A stretch of DNA of 64,000 nt from NCBI RefSeq assembly GCF_011440305.1, contig NZ_JAAOIW010000004.1, positions 558,001 to 622,000 on the forward strand. The letters run 5' to 3'. The position numbers and the translations under genes are program-made. This document shows, piece by piece, positions 9,211-16,097 of this stretch; the stretch's first letter is position 1, and each line of letters starts with the position of its first letter. The DNA is from Paenibacillus agricola. Its GTDB lineage: Bacteria; Bacillota; Bacilli; Paenibacillales; NBRC-103111. The notes beneath the pieces are model-generated. The model ran no database searches, was not told where the DNA came from, and worked only from the letters and a program-made list of their open reading frames with translations.

Positions 9211-9483
9211 ATGCCGAACATTAAATCCGCAATTAAAAGAGTGAAAGTAAGTGAGAAGCGTCGTCTACGCAACGCATCTCAGAAATCTAACCTTCGCACT
9301 GCAGTAAAAGGCTTCGAAACCGCTGCTGCAAGCAGCAATGTGGAAACTGCAACAGCAGCCCTAGTCACTGCCAGCAAAAAGCTGGACAAAGCAGCGACCA
9401 AAGGTTTAATCCATAAAAATGCCGCAGCTCGTAAAAAGTCCCGCTTAGCTAAAAGGTTAAACGCGCTTACTGCCCAGGCTTAA
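9211..9483 (+). CDS. rpsT: 30S ribosomal protein S20
   Basis: Primary 16S rRNA-binding protein of the small subunit. 90 aa, Lys/Arg/Ala-rich, beginning [18 protein letters not shown] and ending in an ALTAQA tail, with the conserved [14 protein letters not shown] segment. A strong AGGAGGTGA ribosome binding site precedes the ATG. It stands alone on the plus strand between divergent gpr and convergent holA, and is followed immediately by an intrinsic terminator. Confidence 0.98.
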   Translation: MPNIKSAIKRVKVSEKRRLRNASQKSNLRTAVKGFETAAASSNVETATAALVTASKKLDKAATKGLIHKNAAARKKSRLAKRLNALTAQA

Positions 9484-9501
9484 TAACCAATGCCTACAAA
9501 C

Positions 9502-9535
9502 AAAAACGACCGTGCTTTTAGCGCAGGTCGTTTTT
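9502..9535. terminator. bidirectional terminator between rpsT and holA
   Basis: AAAAACGACC pairs with GGTCGTTTTT around a small TGC/GCA inner helix. T-runs follow on both strands, so it can end both rpsT and the convergent holA transcript. Confidence 0.9.
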
Positions 9536-9544
9536 TTGTTGCTT

Positions 9545-10564
9545 TTAGACCATCAGCCTTAGCAGGAACATCTCCAGCCCCAAAGACTTATCGATCTTGC
9601 CGCTTTTCATCTGATAATCGAGATCCGCCAATTGACCGAGGATGCTTGCAAGCTGTGCAGCTTCAAAGCGGTTGCATTGCCCGGCGGCGATTTTGACCGC
9701 ATAAGGGTGCAGGCTCAGCTGTGTCGCTATTTGCTGCTGGGAATAGCCTTGCTGCTGCATATCCTTAACCTGGTACATAATGCGGAATTGCCTGGCTATT
9801 AGCGCCATAATTTTGATCGGCTCCTCCTTGCGGCGGAACAGGTCAGCGAGGATCGTAAAGGCTTTATCCAGCTTAAGCTGAACAATATGCTCAATCATAA
9901 TAAAAATATTTTGCTCGATGCTTCGTGTAACCAATTGCTCCAAGACCTCAATCGTAATCTTGCCGCCACGCCCTATGTACATCGCACATTTATCCAGCTC
10001 ACTGGACAAATTCTGCAAATTCGTCCCCGTATACATAATGAATTGATCCATGGCACCCGGGGCGAAATGAACGCCCAGCTTATCGGCTTCTCCCTGTACC
10101 CACGAGGAAAGCTCGCCTGCTGACAAGGTCGTGCAAGCCACGATGCAATCCTTCTCTTTTAACGATTTCACCAGCTTCTTGCGCTCATCCAGCTTCTCAG
10201 CATTCACGGTTAATACGATAACTGAGAAGTCCACAGGTGCTTTAAAATATTCCAGCAGCCGCTCGGGCTTATGCTCAACCTTCGTGGTTTCCTTGGCACC
10301 TGTTAGAAATAACGCGTTCGTTGCAATAATAAGCTTACGCGGGCCAATAAAGGGAAGCTCCTCCGCTTCCTCAATAATTGTATCTAGCGGTGTTTCCGCT
10401 AAATCATATTTGGACACCGCAAAGGCAGCATCTTGTGGGTCAATCAGGCTCGCCGTTAGCTTTTGAATAAATTCCTGGATTAAATAAGATTCGGTGCCAT
10501 AGCAAACATACACCGGGGCAAACGTCTTTTTTTGAATATGCCTTAAAGCGGTTTTGAAATCCAT
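9545..10564 (-). CDS. holA: DNA polymerase III subunit delta
   Basis: Delta subunit of the clamp loader, which opens the beta sliding clamp during replication. 339 aa, normal length. Seen: the N-terminal PVYVCYGTESYLIQEFIQKL start typical of HolA, the LVKSLKEKDC region, and the C-terminal helical domain with ALIARQFRIMYQVKDM and HPYAVKIAAGQ. Convergent with rpsT, the conserved holA-rpsT neighbourhood of Bacilli. In Bacillus comEC lies directly upstream; here a sigma/anti-sigma pair, a DUF2264 gene, cysC and an SDR gene intervene. Confidence 0.95.
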   Translation of the reverse strand: MDFKTALRHIQKKTFAPVYVCYGTESYLIQEFIQKLTASLIDPQDAAFAVSKYDLAETPLDTIIEEAEELPFIGPRKLIIATNALFLTGAKETTKVEHKPERLLEYFKAPVDFSVIVLTVNAEKLDERKKLVKSLKEKDCIVACTTLSAGELSSWVQGEADKLGVHFAPGAMDQFIMYTGTNLQNLSSELDKCAMYIGRGGKITIEVLEQLVTRSIEQNIFIMIEHIVQLKLDKAFTILADLFRRKEEPIKIMALIARQFRIMYQVKDMQQQGYSQQQIATQLSLHPYAVKIAAGQCNRFEAAQLASILGQLADLDYQMKSGKIDKSLGLEMFLLRLMV

Positions 10565-10622
10565 TGCTGCTTCACCCGTTTCTTGTCTCCCCTAGTCTTA
10601 CCAGCATTGTAACAACAACAAA

Positions 10623-10660
10623 GGGACTACGTCAAAACCTTGCGGTTTTAAGGTAATCCC
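10623..10660 (-). terminator. long hairpin after the sigma/anti-sigma operon
   Basis: GGGACTAC (10623-10630) pairs with GTAATCCC (10653-10660) and, inside a three-base internal loop, AAAACC pairs with GGTTTT around a four-base loop. On the minus strand it is followed by a T-rich stretch (CTTTGTTGTTG). It probably terminates the anti-sigma transcript 160 bases past its stop. Confidence 0.55.
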
Positions 10661-10818
10661 CTGCTGGTGATCCCATCTATATAAACAACCGGGTCCAGGC
10701 TCTAGAAACCTTACCCCGAGTGGTCATACATGGCCACTCCATCATTCATACCGTATTTTACGCAGCTGCCCCCTGAAAGGTGTTTATTATTTTCATTAAA
10801 AAGCAGGCAGGCAAGCCT

Positions 10819-12309
10819 TTATTTATTCGATTCTGTCCAATTGGCCGTGTTAATTACGTATGTCTTCGTTCCTGCTTGGTTACTGACCTGGTAGGTCAGC
10901 TTGGAATCCGTTGTCCATTCCACCAAAGCCACATGATCAGCGTCCGTTGTTACACGCTTCGATGTAAACAAAGCTTTCCCGTTTTTATCTTTAATAATAA
11001 CTCGATTATCCAATATGCTACCTGTAAATTGCTTATCGAGTGAAGCTAGGCTTGTCGTATCCGCCGTCTGCATGGAAGCGATACCTTGGTCAGCAGCTGG
11101 AGAGGAGCCCACTTTAAGCTTGTTGGCATCCGCACTGCTGTCTGCAGAAGCTGCAGGAGTACTCCCTAGCTTAGGTGGCTCTGTAAGCGACGAGCTAGCC
11201 GCATTGTCCTTAGCGGCTGAAGAGCCACCGGTAGCTCCGCTTGGCGCTTGCAAAGGCGCCGGAGTCGCTAATTTACTTTCAGGGACAATCTGCGATGCAA
11301 GGGGTGCCCCGCCAGACGAGGACGGCACCTCCTGCTGGGTCCCAAAAGTCGCCGGCTCCCTAAGCTCTCCGCCACCTGCCGCCGGGACGGAAGATGGGGC
11401 TTGCTGCGTGCCATTCCCCGTTTGGCGAGGCATTGCAGCTATCGAGCTATCTGTAGTCGTGCTTCCAGAGCTCACTGCTCCTTCAGGAATACTCCCACCT
11501 ATTTTATTGGACCCCATATGGTTTGCAGGAGCTATTGGTGAAGATGTATTTGTATCTTCTTTAGCCTTAGGTATGTTAAGGGGTACATTGGAATGAGGGA
11601 CATTCTCGTTAATAGATTGTTCCACCTTATTGTCCTCTATAGGCGCTTCCCCAGACAAATTGCTATCGCTGGCAGGAGCCCCTGCTGGAGCCTTCAGCTC
11701 ACTTATGCCACTGGTACTATCAGCCGTGTTCGCCTGCTCCTTGTTGGCCATTCTGCTCTGCGACGAAGCGGAGGTTGGAGCTAGCACACCGTCTGCATTT
11801 TGCATATTGCTTTGCTCCTGCCGATCAAACATGAAGAAGCCTAATACCAAACCAGCGGCAACAACACCGCCAATAATTCGCGTCGATATTAACCCTTTAG
11901 TACGTTCGCGCCAGCTTGCCAGCCTCGTTACTGGAACGCTGTCCTTTTTGTTGTCCCTCGCCTGGGACTGCCCTTGAACTTGAAGTTTTGGAGGCGTTGG
12001 CGCTGCAAGCCGCCCTATTGTCTCTGTACCTGCAGATGAATGTGCTGCACCCGCGGCTGCCCCATAATCCACAGCAGCTGGAGCCTCATCAATAAGCTGA
12101 AGCCTTGGAAGTATCGCATCCACTAAACTAAATGCCGGCGTAACCTTCGGCAAGTTCTCCAAGTGCTCAGATATGGACAATAGCCGCTGAAACAGCTCTG
12201 TACATTCAGGGCAATCCTGCAAATGGCCCAGCATCTGTTTATATTCGAATTCATCGAGATCCTGATCGAGGTATCTCTGCATCAGTTCGATCACCTCATG
12301 GCATATCAT
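10819..12309 (-). CDS. membrane-anchored zinc-finger anti-sigma factor
   Basis: Predicted anti-sigma factor for the ECF sigma encoded directly upstream. About 496 aa. Residues 1-45 form a zf-HC2 domain (MICHEV... then HLQDCPEC, the H-x3-C-x2-C motif). A single membrane segment lies near residues 143-160 (IIGGVVAAGLVLGFFMF). The outer part is an unusually long Ser/Ala/Pro/Thr-rich stretch of about 240 residues, then a small folded-looking C-terminal domain of about 75 residues (FTGSILDNRVIIKDKNGK, VEWTTDSKLTYQV). Release of the sigma factor by signal-triggered proteolysis is inferred from the family. Start at 12309 avoids three extra residues. Confidence 0.85.
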   Translation of the reverse strand: MICHEVIELMQRYLDQDLDEFEYKQMLGHLQDCPECTELFQRLLSISEHLENLPKVTPAFSLVDAILPRLQLIDEAPAAVDYGAAAGAAHSSAGTETIGRLAAPTPPKLQVQGQSQARDNKKDSVPVTRLASWRERTKGLISTRIIGGVVAAGLVLGFFMFDRQEQSNMQNADGVLAPTSASSQSRMANKEQANTADSTSGISELKAPAGAPASDSNLSGEAPIEDNKVEQSINENVPHSNVPLNIPKAKEDTNTSSPIAPANHMGSNKIGGSIPEGAVSSGSTTTDSSIAAMPRQTGNGTQQAPSSVPAAGGGELREPATFGTQQEVPSSSGGAPLASQIVPESKLATPAPLQAPSGATGGSSAAKDNAASSSLTEPPKLGSTPAASADSSADANKLKVGSSPAADQGIASMQTADTTSLASLDKQFTGSILDNRVIIKDKNGKALFTSKRVTTDADHVALVEWTTDSKLTYQVSNQAGTKTYVINTANWTESNK

Positions 12310-12417
12310 CCCGCACACTACCTTTCTAAAAGATTCACAATTGAATGTGACAATCGCCTAACGCTTTTGCAACCAACTAATTAGACAACACCCACGGCAA
12401 GATCAAGCTTAGCTTGT

Positions 12418-12975
12418 TTATCTTCGCGTGGATTCAATAGAAGGTTTTTTGTAATCCTGCAATAACGTTTGCAATTGCTGTCTGGCCCTGAATAAGTAAG
12501 ACTTTACCGTGTTGATGGGCAGATCAAGTGATTCGGCAATTTCATTGTAGGAAAAATCCTGCAAATACCGCAGCACAACGACAGATCGATGATGTTCCGG
12601 CAGTTTATCTATAGCCTCTCTAATATCTTCGGCAACATATGCGGACATAACCTCTTGTTCTACCGTTTTTTCTTCAGTAAAGCTCATATCAAACTGCTCA
12701 ATAGAAACCGTGGGTTTGTTTTTCCGGAATTTGTCTATACACAAATTGGTCACAATCCGTTGGACCCACGTTTTGAACTGGGCTTTTTCCTCATAGGAGT
12801 TAATTTTGGTATAAATGCGTATTAAAGCTTCCTGTGCGATATCCAAAGCATCCTGCTCGTTATTCAAAATATAAAAGGCCGTTCGATAAACATCGTTTTC
12901 AATCTCACGCAGTAGGGTAATTAGAGCGTCGCGATCGCCCGACTGGGCAGCCTTTATCAAATCTGGCGCTACCAC
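12418..12975 (-). CDS. ECF-type RNA polymerase sigma factor
   Basis: Extracytoplasmic-function sigma factor, about 185 aa. Region 2 is clear (YRTAFYILNNEQDALDIAQEALIRIYTKI... FKTWVQRIVTNLCIDKFRK), as is region 4 (LPEHHRSVVVLRYLQDFSYNEIAESLDLPINTVKSYLFRAR). It resembles SigW-group factors, but the regulon cannot be named from sequence. I chose the GTG at 12975 because GAGAGGGGG lies six bases upstream and a candidate ECF promoter fits just before it; a TTG at 12996 has no binding site. The anti-sigma gene follows about 100 bases downstream. Confidence 0.93.
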   Translation of the reverse strand: MVAPDLIKAAQSGDRDALITLLREIENDVYRTAFYILNNEQDALDIAQEALIRIYTKINSYEEKAQFKTWVQRIVTNLCIDKFRKNKPTVSIEQFDMSFTEEKTVEQEVMSAYVAEDIREAIDKLPEHHRSVVVLRYLQDFSYNEIAESLDLPINTVKSYLFRARQQLQTLLQDYKKPSIESTRR

Positions 12976-13001
12976 TGGGATCCCCCTCTCTTGCAACTAT
13001 A

Positions 13002-13030
13002 TAAACGAAATAAGAATGATAAATGTTGCA
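13002..13030 (-). promoter_or_regulatory. candidate autoregulated ECF promoter
   Basis: On the minus strand TGCAAC, 17 bases, CGTTTA. The AAC -35 core and CGT -10 core resemble ECF promoters such as those of SigW. Transcription would start near 12994, about 19 bases before the GTG start codon, with the ribosome binding site between them. Confidence 0.45.
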
Positions 13031-13243
13031 GATAATGATGATTAACTGTACTAAGAATATCAAATTTATGCGCCGAGGTATACAGCAGCCCATTTCCAGC
13101 TCCATAACCGCTTTTTCCATTTAAATTTGCCCGTTTATAAATTTTCCACAAAGATAATTGTTAAGTTCACCAATGACCAGTGTCACATTTTGTTATAAAA
13201 TGATCAAAAGATAGTTGTTGAATTTAAATTGGAGGGAATCCCC

Positions 13244-14392
13244 ATGACTGAAGCAAATGAAGATCGAATATATTGGATAGATACATTAAGCCGAATTGCA
13301 CAGCCTGTGCTGCACCACTTAACGACTCGCCAGCTGAAAGAAAAAATGCCTGTTGAAGGAAAGTTGGATGACCGTCCTATCTACACCCATTTGGAAGCGT
13401 TAGCGCGATTATTAACGGGAATGGCTCCGTGGCTGGAATCCGGCGGCCGAGATGGTGAAGAAGGCAGGCTCCGTTCCCATTACGCGGAATGGGCACGAGA
13501 TGCTATCGATGCGGGAACTGATCCGACCTCGCCGGATTTTATGAACTTCTCGGAAGGCCATCAGCCCATCGTAGATGCCGCCTTCCTGGCACATGCGATT
13601 CTAAGAGCACCTGTTGAGCTATGGGAGAAGCTGGAGCCACGTGTCCAGCATAATGTAGTAGAAGCACTGAAGGCGACACGTACGCGGAAGCCAGGCTTTA
13701 ACAACTGGCTGCTTTTTGCGGCGATGATTGAGACCGTGCTTTACCGGGCCGGTTCTGACTGGGATCGTATGCGCGTTGATTATGCGATCCGGCAGCATGA
13801 AGAGTGGTATAGCGGTGACGGCGTGTATGGCGATGGTCCGGAATACCATGCGGACTATTACAACAGCTTCGTCATCCAACCGATGCTGGTGGATATTATT
13901 GAAGCGGTATCCGGCGAGGATGAAGCTTGGGCGGCGTTAAAGGATGGCATCATTGAACGCGCTACGCGCCATGCTGTCCAGCAGGAACGCCTTATTTCTC
14001 CTGAGGGAACGTTCCCGGCGGTTGGCCGATCACTCGCATACCGCTTTGGGGCTTTTCAGCTCTTAAGCCAAGTTGCCTTGCAGCAACGACTTGATCCGAG
14101 CATTGAGCCTGCACAGGTTCGCGGCGCTTTAACTGCGGTCATTCGCCGAATGATCGAAGCTCCCGGTACCTTTGACGACAACGGCTGGCTCACGATCGGC
14201 TTCTGCGGTCATCAGCCTGAAATCGGAGAAACCTATATTTCGACGGGAAGCGTATATTTATGTGCTGCGGTATTCTTGCCTTTGGGCTTAAGCGCAGACG
14301 ATGCTTTCTGGCAGGGTGAAGCCGATTGGACAAGTAAAAAGGCTTGGAGTGGACAAGCTTTTCCCATTGATAAGGCGTTGCGGAAGCATTAA
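13244..14392 (+). CDS. DUF2264 domain-containing protein
   Basis: Protein of 382 aa matching the DUF2264 family throughout (RPIYTHLEALARLLTGMAPWLESGG, GFNNWLLFAAMIE, YGDGPEYHADYYNSFVIQPML). No signal peptide or membrane segment, so cytoplasmic. The family has no established reaction; its alpha-helical layout and neighbours elsewhere suggest carbohydrate degradation, but nothing next to it here supports that. ATG at 13244 is chosen for the GGAGG eight bases upstream. It is a lone plus-strand gene, divergent from the sigma factor and closed by a strong bidirectional terminator. Confidence 0.9.
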   Translation: MTEANEDRIYWIDTLSRIAQPVLHHLTTRQLKEKMPVEGKLDDRPIYTHLEALARLLTGMAPWLESGGRDGEEGRLRSHYAEWARDAIDAGTDPTSPDFMNFSEGHQPIVDAAFLAHAILRAPVELWEKLEPRVQHNVVEALKATRTRKPGFNNWLLFAAMIETVLYRAGSDWDRMRVDYAIRQHEEWYSGDGVYGDGPEYHADYYNSFVIQPMLVDIIEAVSGEDEAWAALKDGIIERATRHAVQQERLISPEGTFPAVGRSLAYRFGAFQLLSQVALQQRLDPSIEPAQVRGALTAVIRRMIEAPGTFDDNGWLTIGFCGHQPEIGETYISTGSVYLCAAVFLPLGLSADDAFWQGEADWTSKKAWSGQAFPIDKALRKH

Positions 14393-14421
14393 GCTCATCG
14401 ATCATTCGTGGACGAACATAT

Positions 14422-14462
14422 AAAAGGTTGGGCAGAAGCAATCCTCTGCCCAACCTTTTTTC
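14422..14462. terminator. bidirectional terminator between DUF2264 gene and cysC
   Basis: A perfect 15-base-pair stem (arms 14422-14436 and 14445-14459, core GGTTGGGCAGA) with an eight-base loop and T-runs on both sides. It separates two convergent genes. Confidence 0.93.
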
Positions 14463-14514
14463 CTACCAGCAGCCTCCGAGCCCTGCGTCATAGCGAGCGG
14501 CTCAAAGCCTTGAA

Positions 14515-15135
14515 TTACTTAATAAAGCCCGCTCCTTTTAGAAAATCGATAATACGCATAACAGACACTTCTAGCGACAGCTTGTCGGTTTCCACAATCA
14601 GCTCCGGATGAGCCGGCACTTCATAAGGAGATGACACACCGGTAAAGTCTGGCAGCTTGCCTGCTCTGGCTTTTTTGTATAGCCCCTTGGGATCGCGGCT
14701 TTCACATACACTTAATGAACAGGATACATAAATCTCGATAAATTCTCCGCTTTGGAACATGCTTCTGACCAGTTCCCGATCTTCCTCATACGGCGAAATA
14801 AATGCACTAATTGTAAACAACCCCGCGTCAGTAAACAGCTTCGCCAATTCTCCCACTCTGCGGATATTTTCCTTGCGGTCCTCTGGGCTGAATCCAAGAT
14901 TTCGGTTTAGACCTTGGCGCACATTGTCACCATCTAATACGTAGGAGCGAATTTTCATCAGGTATAGCTGTCGTTCTAATTCCATCGCAATGGAAGATTT
15001 CCCCGAGCCGGACAATCCCGTCATCCATATGACGCAGCTTTTGTGTCCGTTCAAAGCATGCCGCTGCTCTTGCCCAATGGCTGCAGGCTGCCAGGTCAGG
15101 TTATTCGATTGATTAACCATGTGCTCCTCTGTCAT
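14515..15135 (-). CDS. cysC: adenylylsulfate (APS) kinase
   Basis: Phosphorylates adenylylsulfate to PAPS with ATP. About 206 aa. Seen: Walker A GLSGSGKSS, the DGDNVRQGLNRNLGFS block that binds APS, the FISPYEEDRE segment and the KKARAGKLPDFTGV lid region, all conserved in CysC. Start is uncertain: ATG 15135 has GGAG eight bases upstream, ATG 15120 has GAGGAG only three bases away. No sulfate adenylyltransferase or PAPS reductase gene is adjacent, so it may feed sulfotransfer or an assimilation pathway encoded elsewhere. Confidence 0.95.
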   Translation of the reverse strand: MTEEHMVNQSNNLTWQPAAIGQEQRHALNGHKSCVIWMTGLSGSGKSSIAMELERQLYLMKIRSYVLDGDNVRQGLNRNLGFSPEDRKENIRRVGELAKLFTDAGLFTISAFISPYEEDRELVRSMFQSGEFIEIYVSCSLSVCESRDPKGLYKKARAGKLPDFTGVSSPYEVPAHPELIVETDKLSLEVSVMRIIDFLKGAGFIK

Positions 15136-15199
15136 TCCTTTAACTCCAATCGTACACGGCTCCAAGCATTTGGGAAAGCCTCTGATTATAAAATGCTAG

Positions 15200-15919
15200 T
15201 TAGTCCGATATACAAATAAACCCTTTTTTCACGATACCTGCTTCTGGATGCTTGATGATCGCAAACGTGAGCTCAGCTACTTCTTCGGCTTGGGATAGCC
15301 ATTCTTCACCGGTTAATGCCACTCCCATAGCATGGGCTGCCTCCCTGTCAATCGTATCGGGTGCTAGAGCGATTACATGGATATGATGGTCACTAACCTC
15401 ACGGCATAATGATTCTGTCATCCCGATTAAAGCGAATTTAGCTGCCGTGTTGGCCGATTCGTTCGCCTCTCCGCTCGCTTCCGACTTCGTAAACACATTA
15501 ATAATCATTCCGCTTTGGCGCTCAATCATATCTTGGATAACCGCACGATTCATATGATACATTCCGAGCACATTCACTTCTATATTTCTTCTCCACTCAT
15601 CGGGAGCTGATTCCGCCAAAGATCTACTTTTACCCAGCCCTGGATTGATAACCGTTATTAAATAATCGATAGGTCCCAGTTCCTTTTTCAACTCGTTTGT
15701 AGCGCGCTCCACCTCCTCATAGTGGGAAGCACTTGCTGTTGCAAAGCATATTTTGGTTCCATCATTTAATTGCAATTCTGCACATAAAGCTTCGAGATTC
15801 GAAGCGGAGCGTGCCATCAAGCCAACATGAATGCCTGCCCTAGCAAGTGATTTCGCTATTTCCTGGCCAATCCCTTTGCCTGCTCCTCTTATGATTGCTG
15901 TCTTTCCACGTAGTTCCAA
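15200..15919 (-). CDS. SDR-fold protein lacking the catalytic tyrosine
   Basis: Short-chain dehydrogenase/reductase fold of about 239 aa. The cofactor loop reads RGAGKGIG where TGxxxGIG is normal, and the NNAG motif reads INPG. Counting from the conserved Asn of the strand before the active site (IINVF), the position 16 residues on that should be the catalytic Tyr of YxxxK is Asn (NTAAK), and the catalytic Ser position is Thr; only the Lys remains. It may therefore bind a nucleotide or partner without classic SDR catalysis. TTG at 15919 is the likely start, with AAGGGGG eight bases upstream; an in-frame ATG at 16006 lacks one. Confidence 0.8.
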   Translation of the reverse strand: MELRGKTAIIRGAGKGIGQEIAKSLARAGIHVGLMARSASNLEALCAELQLNDGTKICFATASASHYEEVERATNELKKELGPIDYLITVINPGLGKSRSLAESAPDEWRRNIEVNVLGMYHMNRAVIQDMIERQSGMIINVFTKSEASGEANESANTAAKFALIGMTESLCREVSDHHIHVIALAPDTIDREAAHAMGVALTGEEWLSQAEEVAELTFAIIKHPEAGIVKKGFICISD

Positions 15920-16097
15920 TAGCTTGTCCCCCTTACCGTCTGCATCAGCAAAACTTGCTTCATCCTGTGATAGCCAATACATGCCATAAATACTGACATG
16001 TTGCATTTCGGAGCTATAGCAGTTTTCATTATATCATATAGAGATTCAGTAGTTTTACATAAATTTAACCCAAAATAAATAATGGTTAGCTGTGCGA

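Noticed and set aside
10700-10760. 12-codon frame and GAGTGG/CCACTC hairpin after the anti-sigma gene
   Set aside because: No binding site for the frame and no U-run for the hairpin; too weak to report as a gene or terminator.
11015-11596. Long plus-strand open frame opposite the anti-sigma gene
   Set aside because: It is antisense to the Ser/Ala/Pro-rich region, whose codon pattern keeps the opposite frame open. No ribosome binding site and no protein-like domain.
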